Shown one piece after another: positions 26,600 to 37,000 of a stretch of 64,000 bases of DNA. The notes under the pieces were generated by a model. That model worked only from the letters and a program-made list of their open reading frames with translations, had not been told where the DNA came from and did no database searches. The stretch comes from Methanohalophilus halophilus (GTDB lineage Archaea; Halobacteriota; Methanosarcinia; Methanosarcinales; Methanosarcinaceae), in contig NZ_CP017921.1 of NCBI RefSeq assembly GCF_001889405.1, positions 1,688,057-1,752,056 of the forward strand. Direction: 5' to 3'. Within the stretch, counting starts at the first letter, position 1, and every line of letters begins with the position of its first letter. The position numbers and the translations under genes are program-made.

Positions 26600-27484
26600 A
26601 TGACTGAAAAAAGACATAGCATTGATGTTAGTTTCCTGAAGGAACTTGACAGGTTTTCCTTTATGGTGCGCAAGCGAGTATCCAGTGTGTACGCCGGTAG
26701 CCGTCGCTCAATCCACAGTGGAAAAGGACTGGATACCAGAGGATACAGGGAGTATCATTGGGGAGATGAACCAAGGACCATTGACTGGAATGCCTATGCA
26801 CGTACTGAAAAACTCTATGTAAGGGAATTTGAGGAAAGTAAATCCCTGACAAACCATATCCTGCTGGATGCAAGCAACAGTATGGAATATTCATCTGAAG
26901 GGCCTACCAAATTCGAATATGGAGCGATGCTTGCTATCGGATTTGCTTATCTTGTAACAAAAGATAATGACAAATTCGCAATTTCGACCTTTGCCACCGA
27001 TGTAAGTTTCAGCCAGCCAAAACGTGGCAGGAAATACCTTCTCAGGGCTATCGACAGACTGGCAGAAGCAGAAACCGGGGGCAAGACATCTATTGAAGAA
27101 TGTGTAAAACAATACGAAAAAGCTATACATTCACGCTCCCTTGTAATAATAATTTCTGACTTCCTGGATGACCCCAAATCCATTGAATCCGCTATATACA
27201 GGCTTTCCGCTCATGAACTCATTGTGATACAGTTAATGGATAAAACTGAAAAGGATCTGCAAATAGACGGTCTGGCAAAATTGACTGATATGGAAAGTGG
27301 TGAAGAATTGCAAACCTATGTCAGCAAGAATTTCCAGAAGAGCTATCAGGAATTGCTCAACGAGCATGTCTACAGGATACAGGAAGTCTGTGACCATACA
27401 GGAGCAGACTTTTACCAGTTCTCAACCGATAAACCGATCTTTGAGGCTTTCCTTGAAACACTAAACAGCAGGAGGCGATGGTAA
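26600..27484 (+). CDS. DUF58 protein with VWA-like fold
   Basis: A 294-residue soluble protein. It contains the DUF58 signature RGYREYHWGDEPRTIDWNAY near residue 45 and a MIDAS-like DASNS (LLDASNSMEYS) that fits metal-dependent adhesion sites. It follows moxR by 31 bases and overlaps the next gene by 7 bases. It is expected to be the substrate or partner of the MoxR ATPase. Confidence 0.94.
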   Translation: MTEKRHSIDVSFLKELDRFSFMVRKRVSSVYAGSRRSIHSGKGLDTRGYREYHWGDEPRTIDWNAYARTEKLYVREFEESKSLTNHILLDASNSMEYSSEGPTKFEYGAMLAIGFAYLVTKDNDKFAISTFATDVSFSQPKRGRKYLLRAIDRLAEAETGGKTSIEECVKQYEKAIHSRSLVIIISDFLDDPKSIESAIYRLSAHELIVIQLMDKTEKDLQIDGLAKLTDMESGEELQTYVSKNFQKSYQELLNEHVYRIQEVCDHTGADFYQFSTDKPIFEAFLETLNSRRRW

Positions 27485-29379
27485 TACCTTTTGATAACAC
27501 AACGGCCCTTGCCGCTCTTGCAAGTGTGATCCCTTTAATAATAATTTATCTTCTCAGGCCCAAACCCGTAAAGCTCAGTATACCCTCCCTGATGTTTTTA
27601 ATGCAGGTGGAAAAGCAGAAAAAACGTTTTTCATCAATCAGGAAACTGCTGAAGGATCCATTGTTTCTTATCCAGCTGCTTGTACTTATACTGCTTTCCA
27701 CCGCTGCAGCAGCGCCATTTTATACCTCTCAGGAAGATCTGAGTGATGAACATACTGTAATTGTCATTGACGCCTCCGCAAGTATGCAGGCAGGTAATCG
27801 GTTTGATGATGCAACACGCCTGGCCGGGGGATATCTCAGCAAGAAGAACAGTGTAATACTGGCTAAAAGCAGTCCGGAAATTGTTGTTGAGAACACAGGT
27901 TCATCGCAAGCATCCGATGCACTTGACAGTATCGAACCTACTGCCACAGTTGCTGACCTTTCAGGGGCAATGTCTGAAGGTATGAGACTGCTTTCACAGA
28001 GAGGCGGTACAATGGTTGTGATATCCGATTTTGCCAGCTGGGAAGGAGAAGATCCGGTATCTACAAAACAACTTGCCCAGTCCTATGGAATTGATACTGC
28101 CTTTGTTGATGTAAGCTCAGCAGTGGGCAATGTGGGAATCATAGATGGCTGGATAGACACTGAAGACGGTAATTACGTTTATACCTGTGTTGTCAAGAAT
28201 TATAATGACTTTACAGAAAGGGTTGATATAGAAATTGCAAACCCGGCCGGTTCAGTAAAGCGCTCTCTTAATGTGGGGCCCTCGGATACGGCCCAGTTTC
28301 GTGTGAATCCCTTATCTTCCGGTATTACTTCGGTAACAATTGCAGATGAGGATACTTTGCCTGCGGACAACAATGCATATGTTGTAATTCCAACCCAATC
28401 GGATACAAAGACCCTGTTTGTTTCTGATGAGGAAAAATTACCATCAAAGATTGCTCTCTCGACCTTGGCTTCTGTGGATATTTCTACGGCCGAAGGGATT
28501 CCTTCTTCAACCGATGATTACAGGATAATGGTCATCGGGTTGAAAAACCGCTCCCTTACATCCAGTGAGGTGGAAAGACTTGACGGTTTCCTAAACAATG
28601 GTGGCCGGGTAGTGGTTGTGGCCAGCCAGATGCTTACAGGCGGCAATGCCACAGAACAATTCCAGAGTATGCTTCCGGTTATACCCGGTAATGTAGCTGA
28701 ACCACAGGATATTCTGGGTATCGATCTGGAAGTTGTCCAGTCCTCAAGCCTGACCGATGACGTGAAATTCAACGAGATTGCCATGTACAGGTATCTCAAT
28801 GCCACACCACGCAATGATGCGACCGTGCTGGTTGCGACTGAGCAGGGAGATCCTTTACTTGCTCACTGGTCTGTGGGAGACGGGACATTGGTATATTTCG
28901 GCTTCAATGATGATCTGGGCGACCCCAATGATGAACTCGATAATCCCTGGAACAATTTCCACAACCTGCCCGAATATCCGGTGCTCTGGGCAAAACTTAC
29001 AGCCTGGCTCGGTGGCAGCGGTGATATAAGCGACTATAATCTGGAGACGGGGGATATAACCTCTCTTGCCCGGGAAATGACAGTACAGACACCCACCGGT
29101 ACAATAACCACACAGAAGGTTTTGTTCGAGCAGGTAGGGACATATAAGATCGGAGGACGCACCGTGGCGGTCAACCTGTACAGTGACCGGGAATCGGATA
29201 CTACCAGGCAAGGATCGGAGGTAATGGAACGTGTTTCTGACCAGAACAGGGACAGCCCTGATATCGTCCGTCAGGATAGTTATGAGGCAAAGAACTATCT
29301 GGACAATTACCTGATAATGCTGGCTATACTACTGGCAATACTTGAAATCCTGATAATACGCAACCGGGGTGAACTGTGA
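27478..29379 (+). CDS. BatA-type VWA membrane protein
   Basis: A 633-residue protein with an N-terminal BatA segment (ALASVIPLIIIYLLRPKP, then LSIPSLMFL), a second helix near residue 60-80, a VWA domain with MIDAS DASAS (IVIDASASMQAG, about residue 98), a long beta-rich extracellular part and a C-terminal helix (residues 605-628). MVVISDF gives the later VWA strand. It overlaps both flanking genes, which suggests tight coupling. The role in cell-envelope maintenance is inferred from bacterial Bat systems. Confidence 0.92.
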   Translation: MVIPFDNTTALAALASVIPLIIIYLLRPKPVKLSIPSLMFLMQVEKQKKRFSSIRKLLKDPLFLIQLLVLILLSTAAAAPFYTSQEDLSDEHTVIVIDASASMQAGNRFDDATRLAGGYLSKKNSVILAKSSPEIVVENTGSSQASDALDSIEPTATVADLSGAMSEGMRLLSQRGGTMVVISDFASWEGEDPVSTKQLAQSYGIDTAFVDVSSAVGNVGIIDGWIDTEDGNYVYTCVVKNYNDFTERVDIEIANPAGSVKRSLNVGPSDTAQFRVNPLSSGITSVTIADEDTLPADNNAYVVIPTQSDTKTLFVSDEEKLPSKIALSTLASVDISTAEGIPSSTDDYRIMVIGLKNRSLTSSEVERLDGFLNNGGRVVVVASQMLTGGNATEQFQSMLPVIPGNVAEPQDILGIDLEVVQSSSLTDDVKFNEIAMYRYLNATPRNDATVLVATEQGDPLLAHWSVGDGTLVYFGFNDDLGDPNDELDNPWNNFHNLPEYPVLWAKLTAWLGGSGDISDYNLETGDITSLAREMTVQTPTGTITTQKVLFEQVGTYKIGGRTVAVNLYSDRESDTTRQGSEVMERVSDQNRDSPDIVRQDSYEAKNYLDNYLIMLAILLAILEILIIRNRGEL

Positions 29380-31811
29380 TGCTTTCCTTTGAACAACCCA
29401 TTATACTTGCATTTATATTACCCGTGCTGGCAGGAGCTCTATACCTTATGCTTAAGGGTGGTAACAAAAAATTGCTCATTTCCAGGGCAATTGTCCTGTC
29501 CCTGTTGATAGTTGCCATTGCTTCTCCCTTTACGCTGGTAAGCCAGGTAACAGAGCAGGAAAACCCGCAACTTGTGATTATTTCGGATGAAACCAATAGT
29601 ATGCAGCTCTTTGAAAAAGGAGTGGCCGATGAACTCTATGAAAGCCTTACCACCAAAACCCCGACCAGTCTTGTCAGGTTGACAGGAGATAGAACCGCCC
29701 TGGGGGATGCTGTGGTGCAGTATGCCAGCAGTGAGAACCAGGTCGTGTTGGTGACTGACGGGAACAATAACTATGGTAAAAACCTTGAAGAAGGGCTGGA
29801 TTTTGCACAAAATATAGGTTCCACTGTATATGCAGTTACACCGGAACTTGAATCAAACGATCTCAATATTCAGGTAAAAGGTGACAAGACCGCAGTAAAA
29901 GGGAATGAATACCGGTTTGAAATAATTGTTTCACAGGCTGAAGAAGTACCTGTGGAATATACTTTCAAGGCCTCTGCGGATGATAAATTGATACGCAGCG
30001 GCACCTACACACAGAGCAGCAGGCAACGCAGCTATCAAATCCCTTATAAATTCAATGATCTGGGTGCACATGAGATCAAAATTGAACTGAGCACACAGGC
30101 AGATGAAGCCGATGATATCAATAACGAGTTCCTTAAATCGGTTTACGTGGTACCAAAACCCAAAGTAAAGTACATAACTGATGAACCGGATTCGCCTCTC
30201 TCCAATATCCTATACAACCTTTATGACACCTCTACCAATTCCAATATATCTGATCTGGATTCACAAAAAGCTGTGGTAATCGATAATATACCCGGCAACA
30301 GGATATCCGAATCAGATGTGGCAGTTCTGAAGCAATATATATCCAATGGAGGAGGAGTTGTTGTTACCGGAGGGGAGCGCTCTTACGAATACGGGGATTA
30401 CCTGAATTCTTCAATTGAAGATATATTACCGGTAACTTCCGAACCGATGCCTGGAGAGGGGGGGAGACAGATTGTCTTAGTGCTTGATATTTCTCCGAGT
30501 ACTGAAAAGCACGACACTCTTTCAGAGATACTGGGTAATGCAATATATCTGGTCCAGAAGGAGGAACTAAGAGGGGCCTACATGGGGATCATAGCTTTTG
30601 GTAAGGAAGGGCATGATGTTTCTGGTGGGCTGAAGTATCTTGGTACAACGGGTAATCGGGAATCACTGGAAGAAGAAATGCGTCAATTGAGGCCAAGTAT
30701 CACCAGTGAGACATTGCTACATGAAGGCCTTGAAGTTGCACAGGAATGGCTTAATACAAAAACTGGGACATTGGATCTAGTAATAATCTCTGACGGAGGT
30801 ATAGAAGATTCCTATGAAGAAAGCCTAAAGATCGCCTCAGACCTGAAGGAAGATAATGTGAACTTCTATTTTGTTCATATTCGGTCTTCAGCCCCCTCCC
30901 AGCAAGATGAGTTAGGTAATGTATATGCTAAAAATCTTGTTGAAAATGTAGAAGGTTCAACCAATAATTACTTCAAATTGGATGCAGGGCAACGGGCCAA
31001 TATTATCTCAGATGAATCTATTGAACCACCACCATCAAATGAAAGTGAATCTACTTCATCTTATCAACTTTCCGAATCCAATCCATCACATTTCATAACC
31101 CAGAACTCAAATGTGAAAGCAAATATAACCGGCTACAATGATGTCACTCCAAAACCCGGAGCCAACAGGCTTGTTGATGCTTCGAATAAACCTGTTATAA
31201 CCACATGGAGATACGGACTTGGGAGAGTTGCTTCGATCACCACAGATAATGGCAAGGATGGAGGCTGGAGTTCACAGATGTATTCCGGTAACAACTCACA
31301 GTTGATATCAGCAACCTTAAATTGGGCTATAGCCAACCCACAGCCCGAAGAAGGTGCGGTTGTGGAAGCACCGGACACATGGTTCGGGCTACCTGCAACG
31401 ATTACTCTTACAATGTATGATGAGAAAGTTCCGGAACTTACATACAGGGGCGATGAACTGGAACTGGCTTTTGTGGGGAAAAACACCTATGAAGCCCAGA
31501 TATTTCCGAAAACAATCGGGATGCATTATGTGAGTGGTTATCCAATTGCTGTGAATTATGCCATTGAGTACAGGGACGTTGGTCTTAATGAAGAATTACC
31601 TTCTCTTATTGCCGGGAATGGCGGTAAGGCCTACAGCCAAAAGGAAGCCAGGGCAAATCTCCTTACCGATGCCCGGCAGAACTCCCTCCAGAGTCGCATG
31701 GAGCCTGTCAGCTGGAAGATGTATTTCATCCTGGCTGCCCTGTTGCTTTTCCTGGGAGAAGTAATGCTTCGTCGCAGTCTGGAGATTATCGAATCAAGAA
31801 AGCAAGAGTGA
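29376..31811 (+). CDS. Large VWA-type membrane protein, 811 aa
   Basis: The protein has an N-terminal pair of membrane helices (residues 8-26 and 33-52), a first VWA-like segment with DETNS (VIISDETNSMQ), a glutamine-amidotransferase-like stretch (residues 275-350: GGGVVVTGGERS), and a true VWA domain with MIDAS DISPS (VLVLDISPSTEK, about residue 367). The C-terminal third has WRYGLGRVASIT and a last helix (785-805). It closes the operon, overlaps the BatA-type gene by 4 bases and is followed by a terminator hairpin. It is probably an outer-face partner of the MoxR complex. Confidence 0.9.
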   Translation: MMLSFEQPIILAFILPVLAGALYLMLKGGNKKLLISRAIVLSLLIVAIASPFTLVSQVTEQENPQLVIISDETNSMQLFEKGVADELYESLTTKTPTSLVRLTGDRTALGDAVVQYASSENQVVLVTDGNNNYGKNLEEGLDFAQNIGSTVYAVTPELESNDLNIQVKGDKTAVKGNEYRFEIIVSQAEEVPVEYTFKASADDKLIRSGTYTQSSRQRSYQIPYKFNDLGAHEIKIELSTQADEADDINNEFLKSVYVVPKPKVKYITDEPDSPLSNILYNLYDTSTNSNISDLDSQKAVVIDNIPGNRISESDVAVLKQYISNGGGVVVTGGERSYEYGDYLNSSIEDILPVTSEPMPGEGGRQIVLVLDISPSTEKHDTLSEILGNAIYLVQKEELRGAYMGIIAFGKEGHDVSGGLKYLGTTGNRESLEEEMRQLRPSITSETLLHEGLEVAQEWLNTKTGTLDLVIISDGGIEDSYEESLKIASDLKEDNVNFYFVHIRSSAPSQQDELGNVYAKNLVENVEGSTNNYFKLDAGQRANIISDESIEPPPSNESESTSSYQLSESNPSHFITQNSNVKANITGYNDVTPKPGANRLVDASNKPVITTWRYGLGRVASITTDNGKDGGWSSQMYSGNNSQLISATLNWAIANPQPEEGAVVEAPDTWFGLPATITLTMYDEKVPELTYRGDELELAFVGKNTYEAQIFPKTIGMHYVSGYPIAVNYAIEYRDVGLNEELPSLIAGNGGKAYSQKEARANLLTDARQNSLQSRMEPVSWKMYFILAALLLFLGEVMLRRSLEIIESRKQE

Positions 31812-31825
31812 TATAAATCATTAAT

Positions 31826-31849
31826 AAGGCTTTGAAATTTTTAAGCCTT
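31826..31849 (+). terminator. Terminator hairpin of the VWA operon
   Basis: AAGGCTT and AAGCCTT (31826-31832 and 31843-31849) pair with a 10-base loop ending in TTTTT. It starts 14 bases after the stop codon of the last VWA gene. Confidence 0.55.
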
Positions 31850-31917
31850 TACAAATATCAGAAGTGTTTATCGGATTTTAAGCCGGTTGTGTTATATTTG
31901 TCCATGAGAATGTAGGA

Positions 31918-32035
31918 ATTGTCCGGGAATTGTGCAGCATTGTTCCGGGCTGGATCAGCCGAGTTGGGGGACTACGGCTGATACATGGAGTGGGGGTTAA
32001 ATGAGAACATGGTTGGGCATCCATGTTCTCAATCT
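31918..32035 (+). ncRNA. Structured small RNA candidate A
   Basis: There is no credible coding frame here, but the structure is dense: CCGGGAA/TTCCGG (31923-31948), ATCAGCCG/CGGCTGAT (31954-31961 with 31975-31982) enclosing a TTGGGGG loop, then a GTGGGGG stretch (31990-31996) and a perfect 11-bp hairpin TGAGAACATGG/CCATGTTCTCA (32002-32012 with 32021-32031, 8-base loop) followed by a T-containing tail. A TATA-like GTTATATT at 31891-31898 predicts a start near 31920, just before the first stem. The same layout recurs 360 bases downstream. It resembles small regulatory RNAs of methanogens in size and form only. Confidence 0.55.
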
Positions 32036-32279
32036 ACTTTTGGTTTATCGCAACTAAATATCAACTATTTTTCAAATCTAACTTCTAAAAAATCCAAAAG
32101 GTTTAAATGTTACAGACATGTTGGTCTATATACAATATCAATATTGCCTGTAAGCTATTTTCGGATAAGTATTTCCTACGGTGAATTTAATATCTCTTTG
32201 TAATTTTCAATGGGACTATAATATTATATTGATATCTAAAAATCAAGAGAGGTTATGTTATATACCAAAGCATCTGATT
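32036..32279 (+). other. Spacer between the two RNA candidates
   Basis: This AT-rich stretch has no believable gene. It contains a TATA-like CTATATAC at 32126-32133 with no obvious product and the likely promoter of RNA B at its end. Confidence 0.5.
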
Positions 32280-32402
32280 AGGTTATGTGGTGATTGGGAG
32301 AAAACTTCTCTCAACATAACCTGACGGGGTGGGACCCGAGCGGGTTTATAATCGGTGGGGTACGATAATGAAGGCATAGGAAAGGATACCTATGCCTTCT
32401 CT
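32280..32402 (+). ncRNA. Structured small RNA candidate B, similar to A
   Basis: The stems are AGGTTATGT/ACATAACCT (32280-32288 with 32314-32322) with an inner GGGAGA/TCTCTC stem, CGGG/CCCG (32325-32338) with loop GTGGGA, ATCG/CGAT (32351-32366) with loop GTGGGGTA, and a perfect 11-bp hairpin GAAGGCATAGG/CCTATGCCTTC (32370-32380 with 32389-32399, 8-base loop). A TATA-like TTATATAC lies at 32258-32265 and another, ATTATATT, at 32223-32230. The first would start the RNA near 32285, the second near 32253, where AGGTTATGT also occurs as a direct repeat. It lies 60 bases ahead of the SMR gene, so a leader role is also possible. Confidence 0.52.
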
Positions 32403-32464
32403 ATTAATCCTTATGCACTTAGAGGAATGAACCTATTTATAAAGTATAACTACAAAATAGAATT

Positions 32465-32788
32465 ATGAGTTATATCTATCTGATAGGAGCCATAATTTTT
32501 GAAGTGTTTGGCACCACCTGCATGAAATTATCTGATGGCTTTTCCAATATATTGCCCTCTATAGGGATTTTCCTGTTTTATGGTATCAGCTTTGCCCTGT
32601 TTACTATTGCCCTAAAAGAAATAGATGTAAGCATAGCTTATGCAATCTGGGCCGGAATGGGGACTGCAATGATCACAGCTATTGGTATCTTCTGGTTCAA
32701 AGAGCCTGCCACGGCAGTAAAAATGGTATCCATAATACTTGTGGTAATTGGAGTGGTAGGCCTCAATCTAAATTGGGGAGGACATTAA
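32465..32788 (+). CDS. Small multidrug resistance (SMR) family transporter
   Basis: A 107-residue protein with four membrane helices and SMR landmarks: YLIGAIIFEVFGTTCMKLSD with the essential Glu in TM1, IDVSIAYAIWAGMGT in TM3 and WFKEPATAVKMVSI before TM4. These proteins export cationic drugs, quaternary amines or guanidinium as proton antiporters. No ribosome site is obvious before the ATG. A TATA-like TTTATAAAG near 32436-32444 would give a very short leader. It converges on argG with 14 bases between stops. Confidence 0.93.
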   Translation: MSYIYLIGAIIFEVFGTTCMKLSDGFSNILPSIGIFLFYGISFALFTIALKEIDVSIAYAIWAGMGTAMITAIGIFWFKEPATAVKMVSIILVVIGVVGLNLNWGGH

Positions 32789-32802
32789 GTCCTCCACAAA
32801 TA

Positions 32803-33987
32803 TTATTTATTGGAAACAAACCTGCGATACAGGCGTGCCTGGAAGCCATGGTATTTGGAAAAACCTTCAGCATCCTTCTGGTCTATGACCTTGCTGTCAA
32901 AGGACACAAGATCCTCGGAATACAAACCATTGGGTGAAGTCCTGGCCATAATGTAAACATTGCCTTTGTACAACTTCACAGTCACAGTGCCTGTAACACG
33001 TTTCTGTGTGGAATCTATGAAGGCATTCAGGTCTTCATACAGGGGTTCATCCACAAGGCCCAAGTAGGCAAGTTCGGACCATTCAGCATCCACCATAGCC
33101 TTGAACTTGAGTTCAGAGCGAGTAAGCACAAGTTTTTCCAGATCCCTGTGGGCAGTTAGTAAAACTGTTGCTGCAGGGTGCTCATAATTCTCCCTGGCTT
33201 TCAATCCCAGCACACGATCCTCTATCATATCGGTCCTTCCGACACCATGGGAACCGGCGATCCTGTTCATCTTTTCGATAAGAGTTACACCATCCATGGT
33301 TCTACCATCAAGGGATACAGGAACACCTTTCTCAAAACCGATTTCAATGATTTGTGCATCCGGTGCCTGGGCCGGGTCTACGGTCCAGTTGTAGATCTCT
33401 TCAGGAGGGATATAGCCCGGATCTTCCAGTTTGCCACCCTCGATACTGCGACTCCAGATATTCTCATCTATACTCCAGGGTTTGGAAGTAGTTACAGATA
33501 CAGGAATGCCATGTTCCTTTGCATACTCTATCTCCCATTCACGTGTCAGGTTCATGTCACGCATCGGAGCCACAACCTCCATATCGGTAAGACGGAACAC
33601 AGCCTCAAATCTCAACTGGTCATTACCTTTACCGGTACAGCCATGGGCAAGGATCGAAGCCCCTTCCTTTTCTGCGATTTCCACGACCTTTTTAGCAATA
33701 AGGGGGCGGGCAATGGATGTTCCCATTACATACCCTTCATAATCTCCGTTTGCTTTTATGAGAGGGAAAATATAATCATTTACAAATTCTTCCCTGACAT
33801 CAAGGGTAAAATGCAGATCACTGATGTCCTGTGCCTTTTCGGTAGCCTCCTCGACATCTTGCCGCGGCTGGCCTACGTCCACTGCTACGGTTATTACTTC
33901 ATCGCAATCGTATTTTTCCTTAAGCAGGGGGACACATATTGAAGTGTCCAGACCACCTGAATAAGCCAGTACTGCCTTTTTGACCAT
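32803..33987 (-). CDS. argG: Argininosuccinate synthase
   Basis: The 394-residue enzyme joins citrulline and aspartate with ATP in arginine synthesis. The N-type ATP pyrophosphatase motif [12 protein letters not shown] is at the N-terminus, with [14 protein letters not shown] and [14 protein letters not shown] further on. Length is normal. It follows carB on the same strand, so carbamoyl phosphate and arginine synthesis are grouped. A hairpin over the carB stop may limit read-through. Confidence 0.97.
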   Translation of the reverse strand: MVKKAVLAYSGGLDTSICVPLLKEKYDCDEVITVAVDVGQPRQDVEEATEKAQDISDLHFTLDVREEFVNDYIFPLIKANGDYEGYVMGTSIARPLIAKKVVEIAEKEGASILAHGCTGKGNDQLRFEAVFRLTDMEVVAPMRDMNLTREWEIEYAKEHGIPVSVTTSKPWSIDENIWSRSIEGGKLEDPGYIPPEEIYNWTVDPAQAPDAQIIEIGFEKGVPVSLDGRTMDGVTLIEKMNRIAGSHGVGRTDMIEDRVLGLKARENYEHPAATVLLTAHRDLEKLVLTRSELKFKAMVDAEWSELAYLGLVDEPLYEDLNAFIDSTQKRVTGTVTVKLYKGNVYIMARTSPNGLYSEDLVSFDSKVIDQKDAEGFSKYHGFQARLYRRFVSNK

Positions 33988-34025
33988 TATTAATACCTCA
34001 ACCTAAACAATAAAAAAGGAATTGA

Positions 34026-34056
34026 ATCCGCCGTAAACTTAATTGTTCCGGCGGAT
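34026..34056 (-). terminator. Hairpin spanning the carB stop codon
   Basis: In the transcript ATCCGCCG and CGGCGGAT (34049-34056 and 34026-34033) pair across a 15-base loop that includes the carB stop, followed by CCTTTTTTATTG. It looks like an attenuating terminator between carB and argG. Confidence 0.5.
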
Positions 34057-37000
34057 CTCTTCATGATATTCGTTAATTGATTTAATCGTGCTGTTGCCCT
34101 CAGACATTGCTTTAATGGCTTCAACTGAAGCACGCGCAGCCTGTATGGTTGTAATGTATGGAACCTTGAAATCCACTGCTGCCCTGCGTATATGGTAACC
34201 ATCTTTCCTGGATTGGCGGGATGTGGGGGTATTTATGATAAAGGCAACATCGCCTCTCCTGAGCATATCAATGACATTGGGGCTGCCTTCATGCACTTTC
34301 ATGACAGCCTCCATACTGATACCTTTATCGGAAAGATAGCGTGCAGTACCTTTTGTACCCATGAGTTCAAGTCCCATTTCCTGCAGTCTGTGGGCAATTT
34401 CTACAATCGCTTCCTTATCCCGCTCCCTAATGGACAGGAAAACTTTTCCATTCAGCGGAAGGAGATTATCAGCACTTAGCTGGGCCTTGAAAAATGCTCT
34501 TCCAAAGTCATAATCAATACCCATTACTTCACCCGTGCTCTTCATTTCAGGGCCAAGCACCGGATCTGCACCGGGCAATTTGTCAAACGGAAGGAGGACT
34601 TCCTTGACAGAATAATGATTCAGGTAGGGTTCCCTGTCCTGCAGGTAACCAAGGTCCTTGAGACTATGACCGATGATAACCTGCGCAGCGATCTTTGCCA
34701 GGGGAATCCCGGAAGCCTTTGATACAAAGGGGATGGTACGGCTGGATCTTGGATTTGCTTCCAGGACATAAACCTTGCCATCCTTGGTTGCCATCTGGAT
34801 GTTTATAAGCCCCTTTACCTCAAGCGCCATAGCAATCTTCCTGGTATAATCCCGAACCGTTTCAAGTATGTTCTCAGAGAGATCATAAGGAGGGATCACA
34901 CAGGCAGAATCACCGGAATGTACTCCCGCTTCTTCGATGTGTTCCATGATTGCACCGATCAGGACATCCTTACCGTCACTCACAGCGTCCACATCGATTT
35001 CCACTGCACCTTCAAGGAAATCATCAATCAGGATAGGATGTTCGGGTGATACCCTGACAGCTTCTATCATGTAACGCTCCAGATCTGCGGAATCATAAAC
35101 AATCTCCATTGCCCTTCCCCCGAGTACATAGGAGGGACGTACAAGGACCGGATAACCAATATCAGTTGCAACCTTAAGGGCTTCTTTTTCAGAGATTGCA
35201 TAACCTGCATCCGGCTGATTGATTTCCATTTTTGCAAGACGCTGGTTGAATTTTTCCCTGTCTTCTGCCACATCCATATTTTCAGGGGAAGTTCCCATGA
35301 TTTTCGTCTTCAGGTCTGTGCGCCTGGCAAGTTCCTTCTGCAGGGGGATTGCAAGGTTAACCGAAGTCTGCCCTCCGAATTGTACGAGCACCCCGTCAGG
35401 ATTTTCCCTTTCAATGACATTCATTACATCTTCAAGGGTAAGGGGCTCGAAGAACAATTTATCCGAAGTGTCATAGTCAGTAGAAACCGTTTCAGGATTG
35501 TTATTGATTATGTGGGCTTCTATATCTTCCTCACGTATGGCATGGACTGCATGTACAGTACAGTAATCAAATTCTATTCCCTGCCCGATACGTATGGGAC
35601 CGGCACCCAGAATCAGGATCTTTTTCCTGTCTGTGGGCTTACATTCACACATTGTTTCGTAACATGAATAATAATAAGGGGTTGCAGCAGCAAATTCTGC
35701 CGCACATGTATCCACCATTTTATAAGTGGAAGTGATTGCCGCATCCCTGCGTATATCATTTACTTCTTCCCTGGTTTTAGAACAGCATCTGGCTATCCTG
35801 CTGTCAGTAAATCCCATTCTCTTGGCCTTAAGAAGAAGATCGATGTTTGCTTCTCCGTTCTGGAAAAGTTGTTCTGCAACCCGGGATTCCATATTTGCAA
35901 TATTGGCCATTTTTTGCAGGAAGAAAAGGTCTATACCCGTGTATTCAGAGATTTGTTCAATGGAGTAACCTTTCTTCAGGGCTTCATAGATTACAAAGAG
36001 ACGCTCGCTTGTTGGCGTTTTGAGTAATGTGACAATCTCCGGGTCATCCCTGCCTTTAACCTCAAAGTCCATATCGTTATCCAGGGAACGGATGGCCTTT
36101 AGCATGGACTCTTCAATCGTCCTTCCAATAGCCATAACTTCACCTGTACTCTTCATGGCCGTGGTAAGTGTCTTGTCTGCAGTTACGAACTTGTCAAAGG
36201 GCCATCTGGGTATCTTTGTAACCACATAGTCAATGGTTGGCTCAAAGGATGCAGGGGTTTTCTTTGTGACATCATTGAGGATTTCATCAAGTGTCATTCC
36301 TACAGCAATCTTGGCGGTTACCCGGGCAATCGGATAACCGGTTGCTTTGGAGGCAAGAGCTGAGGAACGGGACACACGGGGATTGACCTCTACAATACGA
36401 TATTCCCCATCCTTTGCTGCAAACTGGATATTACATCCACCTTCAATACCCAATTCCCGGATTATCTTTATAGCTGCAGTCCTGAGTATCTGGTGTTCTT
36501 CATCATTAAGTGTCTGGGAAGGGGTTACTACTATTGATTCACCTGTATGGACACCCATGGGGTCAATGTTTTCCATATTACAGATAACAATGCAGGTATC
36601 GTTGGAATCACGCATAACTTCATACTCAAACTCTTTCCAGCCCAGGACACTTTCCTCCACAAGTACCTGATTTATGCGGCTCAGCCGGATTCCTCTATCC
36701 ACTATCTGCAATAGTTCTTCCTTTGTGTGGGCGATTCCTCCACCTGCACCTCCCAGTGTATAGGCCGGGCGGACAATAAGGGGAAGACCAAGTTCCTCTA
36801 TCATTTCTTCTGCTTCTTGCAAAGAGGAAATGGCCTTGCTGCGGGCAACCTTTTCCCCGATATTTTCCATGGTCTGCTTGAAAAGTTCCCTGTCTTCGGT
36901 ATTTGTGATTGCATCAAGAGGTGTGCCCAGCATCTTTACGCCGTATTTTTCAAGAATGCCCATCTCGGCAAGTTCACTTGTAACATTAAGACCAGTCTGT

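Noticed and set aside
31985-32203. ORF of 72 codons within the intergenic RNA region
   Set aside because: No ribosome site, no recognisable protein pattern, and it runs through the perfect hairpin of RNA A. The structured-RNA reading is better.
32280-32402. Guanidine riboswitch for the SMR gene
   Set aside because: I could not find the conserved loop motifs of any guanidine riboswitch class. Structure is kept as an unassigned RNA candidate.
33178-33942. 254-codon plus-strand ORF
   Set aside because: Antisense to argG. The argG protein is unmistakable and the shadow has no family features.
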